Source: Hirundichthys speculiger
Lineage: Eukaryota; Chordata; Actinopteri; Beloniformes; Exocoetidae
NCBI GenBank assembly: GCA_018398805.1
Contig: JAGFBZ010002033.1
Location: 953,501 to 1,017,500 of the forward strand
Direction: 5' to 3'
Length of the DNA: 64,000 bases
Made by a program: the position numbers and the translations under genes. Below, piece by piece: positions 13,610-28,600 of the stretch. Within the stretch, counting starts at the first letter, position 1; every line of letters begins with the position of its first letter. The notes under the pieces were generated by a model. It had not been told where the DNA came from and searched no databases. It worked only from the letters and a program-made list of their open reading frames with translations.

Positions 13610-16600
13610 GTGAGTAAAATCTATTCCAATTGTTTATTTCTCCTCCTCTCCTCTTTTCCTGGAAGACACGTTTTCTCCTCACCTCTCTCTTTTACACTCC
13701 TCTTCCTTTTTTCCGGGTGAGTGGATGACTTTGAGCAAAGGGCTGGTAAAGGCAGTGATCCATGAGTCAGGTCGGTGGATGGAGTTGGCCTCTCCTCTCT
13801 GTTCCTACCTATCATGCGCCAGCATAGTGCTAACTTCGACCATGTGCTTGCGCTAATGTTGCCCAGATGTCAGCTGCTCTTGTTGAGCAGTAGCAGCTGC
13901 AGCAGTACGGACCTAATGAGAGTCTCCCGTGCCAACATCACTACTCACCGTTATGGTGCCACTTGTATTCAAACCTCACAACACTCATCAAGGAACCCAA
14001 ACAGTACAAAGATATATAGTAAATCCTGCTATACAAAAGGTCATGGTGATAAATAGAGTGCATGCTCTGCAAAACTGACTCATCCTGATTTTAAATGTTT
14101 CTTATTACACACCACAAATTTGTGGCACAAATATATTAGAAAATTTAATTAAAACCTGCAGGACCGGCAACCTACGACAGCCTAGTCATGGGGGGATATT
14201 TGTCAGATGGGAAAATTTCCAGTCTAGATGTGATTCATTGTTGGGGAAGTTTAATGGAAGGAAGCAGCCTTTTGTTAACATGATGACTAATTGAAAGATC
14301 AGCAATGATGTTTGTTGCTCTGCTCAACAGGCCAAGGTTATTTCCAAAGCAATCCTTTCACTATTTCAAAGCTACACAGTATTTCTAAATAAGTTGTGGG
14401 AAACTGTTTTTTTTTTTTTTTTTTTTTTTTACTTCCTCATCCACTTACTTGATTGCATTTAAAATGTAAAGGCTAAGCTAAAGTAAAATGCTTTCTGGTC
14501 TTCAACAACTAACACTGAAGTATGTTGGTATCATTTCTGGAGACACGGTTCACCAAAGCTCTCTGACTTTCCAAAGCAGCTGAACACAGTTGCGTTACTC
14601 AAACAGGAATTAAGTTCAATCGTTAGGGACCATTTTCAGCTGCAGATTTGATGCACTTGTAAATAAGCAGTTCATGGCAGCATTACGGTCTCCAGCGCTA
14701 CGAATGTGATCCACTTTTGTGGCAGCTGCTTTTTGTGTTTTTACTGGACCTGTTGACAAGGAAAATATAGAATGTCACCAGACTTTCTTATTAAATCACA
14801 ATTTAACAAGAAAGCCTGTTTAATGACCTACTATATCTTAATCAGCGCAGACAGGAGAAATCCCTCTGATATTCAGGAATCCATCCGACAATCACTAGGC
14901 CAACTAATTGGCTGTTTTTCAGCATGGCTGTTAGTCTTTCCAGCTGTTTGGTGTTTTCCAGGGGGTTATTATTATCATTATTATCTGCTGAGGTTTTAGA
15001 CAGGCCGGGCCCTTATTGGCCCCTCACTGTTGATCATAGATTGGTAGATTGGTCAGTTTCCCCGTAAGTTCTCTCTGCTCTTCCTTAGTTTTACATTCAG
15101 CTGCAGTTCCAGACTGTGGGTTTTTGCAACGGACAGGCTGTTGTGACATCCTCCCACCGATGACTCCAGAACAGCTTTTTACAAGCCCAGAAGGGTTTTC
15201 TCAAACAAATGAAAGTGAAGAATATAAACTGAAACTCAAAGTTATTAACAGGAAAGAGGGCAGACAGCATCTTGTGAGCATCTTAAATCAGCTCCCACTG
15301 TTGTCTCGTCTCCTGCATTGACTCTAACTCATTCTTTTCTCTTTTTACTTTGTTTACCTTTTGGCCTCTGTTTGCTTTCCTCTTTTTCTCTTGTTCTTGT
15401 CCTTTCTCATGAATCTACACATAAACACCTGTCTCAAGTTCAACAGTTGGAGCTTGTCTCTCTATGTGGCTCTCGGGTCAGTGTGTTTGTTTACCTAACT
15501 GTCTGACTCGAGAGGTCCTTGTCAAAGCGTCTAGACGCAGCCACACTTGATTGACATGCTCTTTGTAGCTCATAAATCCCAACAACTCTTTTCCTTTCTT
15601 TTCATCACCCTCTCACATCTCATACATCCACTTTCACGCCACTTCTATTCAATTCAATTCAATTTTATTTGTATAGCATCTGTTACAATGTCAATTGTCT
15701 CTAGGCACTTTACAGAGATCCAGAGCATGACCCCCGAGCAAATATCATTAACTAAAAAATGACATTGAATCATAAACAAGGGTAATGGCAGGTAAAAAAC
15801 TCCCACAGAGGGAGAAAAAAATCCTTTAAGCCAAACAGTGGCAAGGAAAAACTTCACCTTTATGTTGATTGATTTAGCTGAGTTTACAGCCGCTACAGAT
15901 TCTATTCATGTCAGTTCGTTGTCTGTTTGTTTAAATTGTAATAAAACACTGAAAATATTACAATTTCTGCTGCTCTCGGCCATGCTGATTTATGTTAACG
16001 CTTGATGTTACATGTATTTCTAATGAGCTATATTTTACAACTGTATTTTACAACAACGGCACAACTCCCCATTTGTCTCCCCGTTTGTCATAAATGTGTT
16101 AACAGTCATATAAATCATGGTTTTTTTTAAATGAGGAGCAGACACATAGAGCAATAACTAACAGACAATCTTTCAATGGCAAAATTACATTCCTCGTATG
16201 GTTTTATGTGGTTTATTAATGCTCTCAGCCTTAGACTTTTAAGATCTCTAAGAACAAAAGAAGCCCTTTGAGCATTACAGTTGTTTTTGGTGATGCTGAG
16301 GCTCAACATCAGAGCATTTCAATCATGTCTGAAAACTTGCCCCGGAGGAGTGTCAGAGACGTTTATTTTGTACTTTAAAATAAGGGACATACAGTTTGGC
16401 TGCACACCCCCAAACCTTTCTCTCGCTGTTTTTTTTTTCCCCAACTCCTGCACCCACATCCCCTTCAGAAACAAAGATCTTGACATTACTTCACATCTTA
16501 ATATAAAACATGTCCCATACAGAAGTCTGTTTATCATAACGGCTCCCCCCTCAAATACTCCGCTGGCAGCAGCTCTAATGAGTTTGTTCTGAACCATATT

Positions 16601-19600
16601 TCAAGGGGTTAATTACAGTCATCATCACGTGAACCACATCGTATGTACAGGTTTTCATGTTATGTGCCAATGATTGCTGCGCAAACCAGAGGTTGCTCCA
16701 TGTCACACAAGCTGTGCTTCATATGTCAGTAGAGATGTAAAACACTGATTTTCTAATCTCTCATTTCTCCTCTCTGTTGCAGGGCCTCCTGTAAGTACTC
16801 TTTCATCTCATCCAGGTAGTATTTGAATTAGCTCACAGGCTTTGACCTTTAGCACACACAACATCATGCGTATCCTCCCTGACTGTGCACTGCACAAACT
16901 GCAGGTCAGACCAGAAATGATCTTTCTCCCAAAGAGGTGAAGCATAAACAGAGACACACACACACACAAACTGTCGCACACACTCACTCACACGTGCACA
17001 TCCAGCAAGCACGGCCATAAATGGACCACCTGCAGAAAGGTACACATGTAAGGTGGCTTATTTACAGCGCGTTATTGTCCTCCGTGGAACAGTAACTCCT
17101 GCTGACGCTTTCACACACTCTGCAGTTCAAACACACACACAGACTCGAGTAAAGAGGTCACTGTGTTCAGGTTTGAGATTTTTGAGATGTTGTGACTTGG
17201 AAAGAGTGACCGCTTCCAAATTTGATATTTAGTTCCCATTTTAATTTCACGGTCACATGTGGCACTGATCCGATGCACAGATATGATTATTGCTTCGTAA
17301 ACACGCCATGGCGCTTTTCCGGATGCAACGTGCCTGGCTGACATTTTACAAATCCAGGGAATGGTTTGATTGGAGAGAACTTTATGTGCATCTGGTTTGC
17401 ATGAGATTAAGTCCAAGAAATGATGCTGAATTTCTTTTTTCTGAACGTAAAAAAAACATTTCCATTCTACATCCCACAGAGCTGACTGAAGGTGCGGTAA
17501 TAATGCCAAATCATCTGTTATTTTGCAAACTAACAATCTATCTGTCAGAGGCAAATATTTTAGCTCCAATTTTCTGAAATTTATGCTGTTTTGGCCCACT
17601 TTTAGATGTGAAGAGATGACTAAAAGATCAAACGCCAGGCCAAAACCAAGGGTCTAAATGCTAGTGTGTGAAGCTTTTTGTTCATCTTTTCCCAAATATA
17701 AATTCACAGACACTGCAATTGAGCTCAATCAAAACACTAGAACGTTGGTATAAATCAGTAAAAACACATCCCCCGATCTTTAACCGCTCATGTCCTTTCA
17801 CAGTATAAGGTCACATATTGACAGGACAAGTTAGTGTAGCATGTTGTGTGCAGTTGTTGTTTTGTGTTCAGATTTGTCTCAGTGCTTCATGCTTCAATGT
17901 CTAACCTCACCAGGGCAAGGCTGGACGGGATGGATACCCGGTAAATTTGAGTTTTGTTTATCCTGTCACTCTTCAATTTACCCAATCATGTCTCCGCCAT
18001 CTTCTGTGCCTTATCTCTGGGTTTACTCAAGCTCTCCTTTACTTTTTTTTTCTTTCATGCTTTGACTCAAATGAAATTTCTTCAGTCTGATTGTCGCCAT
18101 TTTCCTCGCTTTGCTCCTCTTGTCATTTTCATCATTTATTAACCAGCAGTTATTGTTTCCTGCCCAAATTAAATAGAAAGACACAAGCAGTTTCAGGAAA
18201 AAAAAGAAAAAGAAAAAAAATTAAACATGATGAACTGTAAATATTAATGAGAAATATTGTCAGTAAACAGGAATTTCAGAGATACAAACCATGCAGGTGA
18301 AAATGTAGCCTTTTTAAAGGGTCTAAGACTTTCTCAATCATGCAACACTTCAGTGTACATTTGTAACTGATGAAGTGATGGTAGATTAGGCTGTTGATCT
18401 CCATCATAAGCAGTAAGCCTGTTCTGTGTTTTCTAGAGATATAGTGGCCTCTTGTGGTCTATTAGATTATTGACTCTGCGTAACAGATGAGATGAAACAG
18501 CTCATGGTGTGTTGTTGGTTTGTGGTTCAGCCATCATCAAATTCTCATCTAATACAGATGGACGCTCGTGACTCAAGAGTGGAGTCATGCATCTGAATCA
18601 GTGCAGTTCTCAGGGTATAAGTATGTCACTCTTCAGCTCACTGCTGTGTGCGGAGGCAGAGGACTCCGCTATCATGTGACCACACTGTCTGGTTGCCAAG
18701 GTGATCCACAGTAGACACCCGTTGCTGTGTTCCCCGATGCCTCGTTGGTTGTGGTGGCATGTGTGTCATACGTTGGACCCACTGGGAAATTCGGGGTGGG
18801 GGCAGATTCCCATGCAGTCTGCCTGGCACTGCGGAGCCCTGCTGACGGGAAATGCCTGCTGCTAATTGCATACAGGTGGACAGAGTTCACAGATAAGTGT
18901 GTGCACATTTGTGTTTGTTTGCCTGTGACTCTGTAAATCTTTCTCACTATTTTCACTGGAAATGATAGAGTTTCTTGGTGTTCTTTTATTTAAAATAACT
19001 TCTTCATTCAATGTTTCAGAATATTTCTTTGAAGCTGCACAACTGCTTAATCCCCCCCACTCTAGGTAGCAGAATTAACTCAGTCCTTAGTTGCATAAAT
19101 GAAAGTATTACAGCTGAAGGAGCTCTGCCTGTTAGAGGCAGCATCCTGTTATAATATACATCTGTGGTTATGATGACTAAAGAGACCGGGTGCATGAGGT
19201 TACAGTAGATTAATCGCTGTGGCAGTTAACATGGACAGCATATCGTTTCATTTTGCAGCAGCAACAGAGATGATCAGGTTTCCAACACTGGAGCCTAAAT
19301 GGGGCCATTCTTCTTGTTGGGAGGCACTGTTTATATACCAGTGTCCATATGTGCAGATGCAGTATGTGTGGAGATCCACCCACCCATAGTTTCTGTAAGC
19401 CTCTGTAACAGAGGCCTGAACTGGGAAAGTGGTCAGAGGTCTCTGACTGCCTCAGAGGCTTCCATATGTTTTCACACCCCTTTGCTCACAGCTCATATGA
19501 GGGGGGCACGCACAGATCAGCACAAATGAGTCAAGTCATTTACTGGAGAGCTCTGTGGTGCTGACTGTGATGTGCCAAAGGCTTGTGCCAACAAAACTTC

Positions 19601-22600
19601 TTTCTTTCTTTTCTTTTGTTTAAACAGCCGACTACATTGCATTGCAATACATTTTTCTTGTCCTCTCTCACCTCTGTTATGTCTTTCTGCGTTAAAATTA
19701 ATGCAAAGCAAATTCAAGCCATGAATCCCCAGCAGGCAGGATTTTCAGATGATGATTCAACAGCAGGAACAGAACAATTTGTCCAAAGAGTGGTAATTCT
19801 AAGTACAGTGTTTTTTCTTTTTTTTTTTTTTTTTTAGTAAGTATTACTATTATTGTGCAAATATGCAATTATTTTGCACTAAATCTTTGGATAATTACTT
19901 TGATGCACAAATCTATTTCCAAAACAGATAACTCATGTGAAATATTAGTGAAAACATCAATTATTTTTAAATAACTTAAACCCTTTATGTAATTGGAAAA
20001 GAATACAAAAACAGTGCATCATATGTTGAACAAATGTTTTTGTTTTGCTTTTTTTTTCCTTGGAAAATTTATGCTAATTTGGGAATTTTATGCTAGTGGA
20101 CAGGAAACAATAGGGGGAAAGACCACACATCAGATAATTTTGTTGAAACATGTGCAAAGTTTACCAGGTAATTCAATCATTTATTTTTTCAAAGATTGCC
20201 CTCCAGATGAAAGCTTGCTGGCTCTCACAAGCTCATTTGTTGAACTTAGGTGGTCTGGGGGCCACATCCAGCCTTTAAGATGTGACTTATTGGGTTTAGT
20301 AGGTCAATAATATGTGTACTATAAATAAAAAAAATATATATATTTTTTTTTTTTTGAAGCATCCCTGAAAGTCTCAATCTCTCAGATTGAGGGGTTCAAT
20401 CAATTTAAGAATAAGGACAGTTTAGTTCAGAACATAAAGAATAAAACTGCAAATAATTTTGATATTTCTGCATTTATAGTAAATAATCCTGTCATTAAAG
20501 GATTCAGAGAATGTGGAGGGATCTGTATTTATGGAACAAGGCCAAGATTAACACCTAATTATCATAATTTTCAGTCCCTGACATCATTCTGTTGTGGAAA
20601 TCACTGCTTTGGACTTGGGAACATTTTTGAAAATCATTGAAAATTAAAAACAATTCAGTGCACCGTTTGAAAGTCATCATCTCTGATGGTGTGAGTGCAT
20701 TAATGTACGTGATATGAGTAACTTGGTACATTTGGGAAGGTTCCATTAATTGTGAATATCTACAGATTGCGAAGCATCTTAGTCTGCCATCTAGAGAACA
20801 TCTTTTTCAAGGAGGACTATGTTTATATCAGCATCTCAGTGCCAAAGCACGTTGTGCACACGTTGCAAAAGCTCAACGTTGTTGTAAAACCATCACAGTG
20901 CAGGTGTGTGAATCAACTGAAAGCTGATTGGACATTATTTAACAAAAATATCTCTGTAGAATTCTGGGGAAAATGCTTTGCTCTCAAGACAACAGTAAAT
21001 TATCTCCTCAGTTTTTAAATGATTTTACAGTGTTAAAAGAAGAGTGGTGCACAATATTTGTGTTCCATCTATTTTGTGAATGTGGTTGGAGCTCTGAACA
21101 TATCCTCTATTAACATATAGCAGCACCTAACATTTAACAATGTGCAAACATAATACCTCATAATAACACAAGCACTTATTTACCACTTTACAATTATGGC
21201 ACAAGTTATGTGTCCGTGCATGTATGACTGCCTCCTGTCAAGAGCACACTTCATTCAAGATGGAATACACGTCCATCAGACCAAAACGAGCATTAGTCCA
21301 TACTCAGTGAATCATTATCGATATGATAAACAGTCTTGTGTGTTTTGTGTAAATAAGTGTGTGTTCAAGTGCTGTCGATATTTTCTTTTCTCATGCAACC
21401 CCTGTCACTCCTTCCTCTCATAAATCACGGCCGAAGTGGGGTTTCAGAGAAAGAACAATCTGCTGTCAAACAGTCAAAGTCAGGCACACTGACAGAGCAG
21501 TATAAAGAGCTAAACACAAACACACGCTCTCCGACTCTCATTGGTATGCGTGGTGATCAGCATGCCCGACCTCAAGAGTGTTTATGTGAGAGTGCCAGTC
21601 TGTGACAGACAGTCAACCTCACTCAGCAGAAACAGGCCAAGGCTCCAATTGTTCAACCTTCCAGGCTGCTGAGCACAGATTAAAGCCAGACAGTCACCCA
21701 ACAACACGCCAGTAATTTTCTTTTGCAAACATGGAGCGCTCTGGTATGTTTTCTTGTGCTCTTTGATTCTGTTTGCACCCTGTCTTTCCTTTTTTTTTTT
21801 TTTTAAGAAATGTCATGTTTCACAAATTGTACACTCTTTTTTTTTTCTCTCCACTGTAGCAGCAAAAAAATAAGTGGAGAGACCATGAGTTGTTCATATA
21901 GTTGGGACGAAACCATTCAAAAATGATAAAGAGAGGAGAGGGCCCTCTTATCACCACCCCCCCCCCCCCAACTTCTTCCTTCATTCTGATCTCTTAAAAT
22001 TAAGCTAACTGAGGCTAATGAGTGCAACACATTACCATATGTGCTTCTAGCTGAGGCGTCTGATCTGATGTGCAGACACCAGCTTTCCTGCTGCATCCCC
22101 AGCAATTACACTCTCCTGGATAATTAAGAGACTTCACCATAGGGAGCATTATAAAGAAAGTAAACACGCCCTGCACTCTTGTCTAATTGAGATGATGAGA
22201 CAGGCACATGCAAACACATATGTGGGTCAACGTCCGCTCATACACACGCTCACGCACGAGTCCTCATGCTGGCCTAGTGATTTTCCAAAACCCTGCTTAA
22301 AAGCCATTTAATTCGTGGGAAAGCAAGTCATATTTTCTTCTCCTCTTCTGCTAAGAGATGCTGCAGGGTGAGATGCGGGCTGACAATGCACTCAAAGATC
22401 CAAGCTCACACAAAAAAGGGCATTATTTTCATTTTCCCCAACATTTATTTGAGGTTTTGGTGGTTATCTCAGGCCTATTTGCTCACTTTTTCTCAAGAGT
22501 AATCTCCTGTTTTTTTTTCCTCTACCCATCCTCTTTCCCTTTATTCTCAAGCCTGATCATTTGTGGTTTGAGATGAAGAGATTTAAAAAGCAGCCCCCCC

Positions 22601-25600
22601 ACCACACCCCACCACACCCTTTCTCTGTCCCGTTTAGTTTAACTCTTCTTTCTTTGAATTCTCTTTTTTCTTCCATGTCTTGCAGACAGTTTTTATGTCT
22701 TGTAGGTATGTTACAGTTATACAAAAAAAAAAAAAACTGAAAATTCATTAATAGTCAGATGTGAGAATTCTGATAAAATAGAAATGATAAATCCACACTC
22801 TTTTCTTGGACCGCCATATTTTTTGCAGTGATTCTGCTGCAGAAGTTGTATAACAGTTGGAACTAAAAGCTAGTTTACTACTTTGCACAGGATGTCCCAT
22901 CCCAGACAATATATAAAGGCTTTTATAACTGTGAATAAACCTTTCACACACATATCTTCAAAAAGAAAAAGACACACAGCAAGAGTTTATGGGCTGCTGT
23001 GTCGCTTGTTAGCGGTCATAAATCAGTCTCTTTTTGCATCGGGTTCAGACTCTGCAGCAGCAGATCACCTCACAATGTGCACCTCGTCTACTCATCCCGG
23101 TGACTCATGAAAGACCCGGGCCTTTGGTAAATGCTACCAGATGCAGGGATATCGCCATATGCGCAGACACCAGGACACAGATCCAGAGATATGGACTCAG
23201 ATAGCAGGGAAAGCTGGACATTTGTTAGCTCATTTAAATTCTCTCCATCATGGCATGATCAACCAGGTGTGCTACAGTTAGCGCAGTGACAAAAAAATGC
23301 TAATCGTTCTCACCTGGATGCAGCATCCATTGAAAGATGTTAAAATTATTGCTATTCAGCTGATACCGGTCATTTGTTCCACACTAGTCTCAGTCTAGGG
23401 CTGATTTCACAGGGGTCCTCATATAAAAAGACCTCAGGGGAGAAGAAAAGTGTGTAAACTTTTTTTTTTTTATGACAGCACGCAGTCACAGAAACGTCTT
23501 GTATCACTTCTCCATACTTTTGTGCTTACCTTACATCCATCAAAGATGACTGCTATGACACTGCAGAGGTTTTCACCGCAGGACTCAAAGCCAGATATCA
23601 CCTCTGGGGCTGGTTAAAACAGGCTCATGGCAGGAGATGAAGGGAAAAGTCTAAACCTTGCAGGCCATCTATGGCCAGATGTGATGACTGCTGATGACGG
23701 CTTGCAGTCTGTAAATCCACCAGAACTGTGGAGGGTTTCACCAAACCCTTACTCGGGGGAGCCTGTAAACACTGTTAGCTTAATATCAAGTACGGTTAAG
23801 GAGGAAGTCAACATTAGCTTTACTACATACATCACATTTAAGTGTTTTGGGAAAGTTTGATCCAAGTTCCTTTTATGTTTAAGTGAGGATGTAAAGGTCT
23901 GCATCTTTGAACTGAATGTTGCTCTGCAGAGGAGGTTCAATGACTGCTCGACTGTTTTTATTGAGGTAAACAGACTGAATAGCTCCAACTGCTGTTTCAG
24001 CACTTCAGTGAGGTTGAATTGGGGCCTTACTCAATGGCCTTTTAGTTTATATCATCACCACAAACACATAAAGTAGATGGAAACATTTTATGGTAGAATA
24101 CTAGATAAATACTGCATCCTATCGTATCTAATTATAAATCCAAGATACCACTCGAGGAAACCACAAGGAGGCTGCTTGTGCACACATTCAAAATGGAGCA
24201 GGATATGAACAGATATACATTTCATTTAAAAAAAAGAATAAAATAAAATAAAGAGCAATTTTTCTTCCTTTTCCTATCTTTTCTTCCTAACGTTCTCTCC
24301 AGTTGTTACTTCCACACATGCTTTTTAATGTTTCCTCTTTTCTCTTCACAAATCTTCTTCATTGTTTCTTCTTAGGCTAAGCTGATTTACACAGTCTCAT
24401 GAGAGTTATGGAGACAAGACTCAAACATAATGAAATAATAATAAGTAACAGCTGGTTTAAAGTATTTAGAGGGGTCTGTCTCGTCATTGGATTTAAAAGT
24501 GTTTTCTCTGTGTCTTAATTAGATCCTTCATTAGTAGGAGATTCAGGAGACAGTCCTTAAAAAAAACAGTTTAATACTTCAGGAATTAGTCTAATTTTCT
24601 TTTTTTCCTGAGAAATTGATGAAAATATGTATAGGAATCTCATGCCCACTAAATCAGGCTAAAGGCATGAGATTTTTAGCTTAGCGTGAATAAAAAAAGC
24701 TGGTGTTGTCTGATGATAAAAAAACCACATCCCTTAAGGCTCACAAACCAAAACTAACTTCATGCTTAAATTAAGAGTCTAAAATAACTGATTGTGGTTC
24801 TATGAGGGAATCTTTGGTGCTCTGCTATTTCTCGTGGCAAATTAAGCTACTTGAAACAATCCATTATTGTTTGTTTCTCTGCCATTTTTATTTAAAAAAA
24901 AAAAAAAAAACTTTATTGCTATTTATGAGAGGCACACAAAGTCAGTGTTTTTGATACTTTTGTACTGGAGACCTGACTTTCTATCCAGTATCAGACTTTG
25001 TTTTTATTACTTATTTTACTTTACAAGAAGGTTCCTGGTTCGAACCTCGGCAGGGGCCTTTCTGTGTGGAGTTTGCTTGTTCTCCTCGTGCTTGCGTGGG
25101 TTTCCTCCGGGTACTCCGGCTTCCTCCCACAGTCCAAAGACATGCATGTCAGGTTCATTGGTGGTCGTTTGTCTACATGTGGCCCTGTGATGGACTGGAG
25201 ACCTGTCCAGGGTTGTACCCCTGCCTTTTAAATGATTAGAGCTGGGATAGACTCCAGCAGATCCCCATGACCCTGAGGATTAAGCTGGATAGATAATGGA
25301 TGGATGGATGGATTTTACTTTTGTTCTTAATGTTGTTGGATGTGCTTAGGCAACAAAAGCACGAGGTTAGGAAAAGATGCTTACTAAAAAATATTGCATT
25401 TCAAAGGCCTACTCTTCCTCCAAGAGCAGCAGTTTATGATGACTGAATTTTTCGTTCAGGATTGTAAAGATCACATATAGTGATGTGATGAGAGAGTAAA
25501 GTACCTTTCAAGTCTGAGGTTTTAAACTTTTGTTCATACATTTTATAATCAATTCAAGTGTACGACTGTCATTTACGACAACTGTCATCTCATAAATGTT

Positions 25601-28600
25601 CAGCACAGTTCAGTTCAGTACAGTCCAAACCAGGATAATTATAATCCAGTTACATCCCACTTAAGTCAATTTGATCATAAGTCATTTATATTCCAAATGA
25701 ATCCAATTCAAACTAATATAATGCCAATTTTTTTTTTTAAAAGCCTCGCTGAGGAACCCGAAAGATTGCATCAACTCCTCACTATGGGTTAATCCCCTCT
25801 CCTGAGCAATATTGTGGCGACACTGAGAAGTTGCAACTACCTTGTTTCTGTCATTTTTATCTAATGAAAACTGTCACAGTATAAAAGTAATGTGTGGAAA
25901 ACTAACTCTGCGTAATTGGAGCTAAATGTGTGGAAAACTAACTGCACCCTTAACTGCTGCTGAAGGACTTAAGAGGAAAAAGAGGAGCCAGGTTTTGCGA
26001 ATCAAACGAACAGGAGTAACTGGTCGTCAGCCAGTGCCCAACCACCTCTAGATGAAACAGTTACCAGTTTGGCACTTTGCTGATCTTAAGTATTCAAGTG
26101 TGTGTTAACACAGTGACAAGCAAGAAAAACAGAAGTGATTGTGTTAGCAAAGCAATTGTTGCTGTCCATCAATCTGAGAAGAGTTATAAGGCCATTTTGA
26201 AATAATTTTGAGTACGTCGTTGAACAGTGAGAAAGAAAACATTCAAGATAGCTGCCAGTCTTTCTACAAATAGATTTCCCAGTGGGTTCGCCCAGCGTTC
26301 AGATGGTGTTATGCTTACAGAAATTGCAGAATACCCAAGAGCTACATCTCAGAGCCTCAACCCTCAGTTAGGCTGGGGAGGGGGGTCTTTATACATGGCT
26401 AATTTGAAAGGGTTGTGACGACAACGTTTCTTCTCATCTGAATAAACCACAAGACTGGAGATGTTTTGTAGAAATGCATAGTGTTGTATTTGGCTAAAAC
26501 CAAACAGACAAACCAGCCCAAACCTCATACCAACAGCCAGTCACAGTAGTGGAGGGTGATGGTATGGGCTAACTTTAAAGACGTCAGACCTGGGAAAGCA
26601 TGTGACTATCTGGTCAATACCTAAAGCTTTGACCCAAACTCATGCAGCAGAAATAACCGGGAAAACTTTTAAATAAAATGGCTGAAAAAGTAAAGAATCA
26701 AGCTTCTAAAATGGCCCAGTCAAAGTCCAGACCTTAAATGAATTGAAATGCTACGGTCAGATCGTAAGAGAGCCGTGCTTAAATAAATGTCTGCCAAACA
26801 TAGTAAACTAAAGCAACGTAAGATAAAAAAAGAAATGACAAAGATTTTACCACAAAAATGTGAACAACTGATAACCTCATAGACCAGCCAAACGTGGTGT
26901 CCTTTATTCTTTCAGCATGACTGTATCTTTAGTTAACAAAACTCTAAACTAAAAATCTTCTTTTCTGTCAACTGTGCTTGTTTCCCAGTAATGAGGTTTG
27001 AACTATTCCTGCAATGACATTACTCTCAGGATGTTGTACTTTTCTGAATTTGTCTTCATTTGCACTCCAACAGGGTCCACTTGGCTTGGATGGCAAGCCA
27101 GTGAGTACCTTTTACTGCCCAATTTATAAAATATCCTGCTTGGAGTGATTGAATTTCATTTTAATTCTACTTTGTGTCGTTTCAGGGATTACCAGGACCC
27201 AAGGGAAGCCAGGTACACCGCTTACACACCTGTTTGGTTTTCTAATACTGAAAAAAATGAACTATTTCTACATAAAGATTTCAGTATTTGTGAGTCCAGG
27301 TGAGTATTTTGCCTGTTTAACAGGTGATGGTTTGCTTCAACTCATTAATCAGTTTTATTGTTTTTAAGGGGCCATTGCTCTGGAGTATAACTAAAAACCT
27401 TGGTAGCCACTTTTATCCTTGTTCCACCTCTTAAGTCATCACAGAACTCACAGCCACGGGGGAGTCATGGCTCAAGTAAAGTCAGTTCAGAAATCCCCTC
27501 TCAACTCCCATCTATCAAACCCTCCCCTGAAACCCTGCAGCACTCCCAGGCACGCCCAGGTGTTGCGTGGAAATGGATGAAGCAAAGCGAATGTGTTACA
27601 CACTGGTGGGAAAGTAAGAGCCAACGTTTAGTTTGCAGCCTTCGACAAGAGCTCTTTAAAAAGTCATTATAGTGAACTTTCCCCCTCCTTGGACCTCTCT
27701 CTGAGGTTCCTTTACCAGTGACGAAGATGAGTCTTTCACTCACAATGCACTGAGAGCAGTTTGAAGAGTTTCCCGTCAAACACTGTGAAAGTCTTGTTTA
27801 ATTCTAAAACTGATCTATAACTTAATAGGACTCGCTACATGATTAATGACCTCTCATCTCACCTTGAACTGGGGTAGGCGTAGAGGCAAACGGGGAGATG
27901 CGGGGGAAAAAAAGGTTGAAGCACAATCTGACTTGTTGGCAGACCTTGTAGACTTTACAGTCATGTGCAAAAGTTAGTATGCCCTCTTTCACCCAATATA
28001 TATCTGTGTAAAAACAATCAAAAATCCTTTGATCATAGTGGGTCTTTTTATTAGGCAAATGCAACCTCATATAACATAACTTTTTTCATCTTTCTATTAT
28101 TCATTTAACCAAAGTTAAGCCAAATGTGGGCAATACCAAGTACGACCATGTGTAAAGCTTGTAGATTCACCTTTATCAGCAATAACCTGTTGTAGTTATT
28201 TCCTGGATGACTTCATCGTTTAGCCACTTCATCTATGTGAGTGTTGTACTCACAACTGTGACTTTTTTTCACTCACAATGGCTGCCACACAGATGCAAAG
28301 TGGGAACAAACTTCAAGCAGCTAGCAACAAAGTAGATGGCACATTTAGAGGCAGATGGAGGTACAAAATAAAATGCAGTGCATAGTGAGCGAAATGGACA
28401 GATGAAGAGCTGAAACAGCCAGATGGTGCAATATTTAAATGGGCTGTAAGATGTTTGTACATCTTACAGTTGTCATTTTAGAAGCTGAGATCAAAGATGC
28501 ATGTTTGTTTTTCTGCCAAGCTGTCGAAGTCACAGAGGACCTGTGGTCAAGTTTGCGGTTGGTGGTGCTGCCACAGTTGACATCTTTGTACCACTTGTCA

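Larger units (their letters stand above)
17941..27073 (+). other. col23a1: Large col23a1 intron with transposon debris
   Basis: A 9.1-kb intron with no further Gly-X-Y exon found in it. Besides the separately listed Tc1-like fragments, SINE and dispersed repeat, it holds homopolymer runs (poly-T about 19818-19837 and 21789-21805, poly-C about 21957-21969, poly-A about 24894-24910). The rest is ordinary AT-rich non-coding sequence. Confidence 0.75.

Noticed and set aside
17111..17599. 162-aa open frame, minus strand
   Set aside because: No recognisable domain and no supporting context; lies in a col23a1 intron with an overlapping frame on the other strand.
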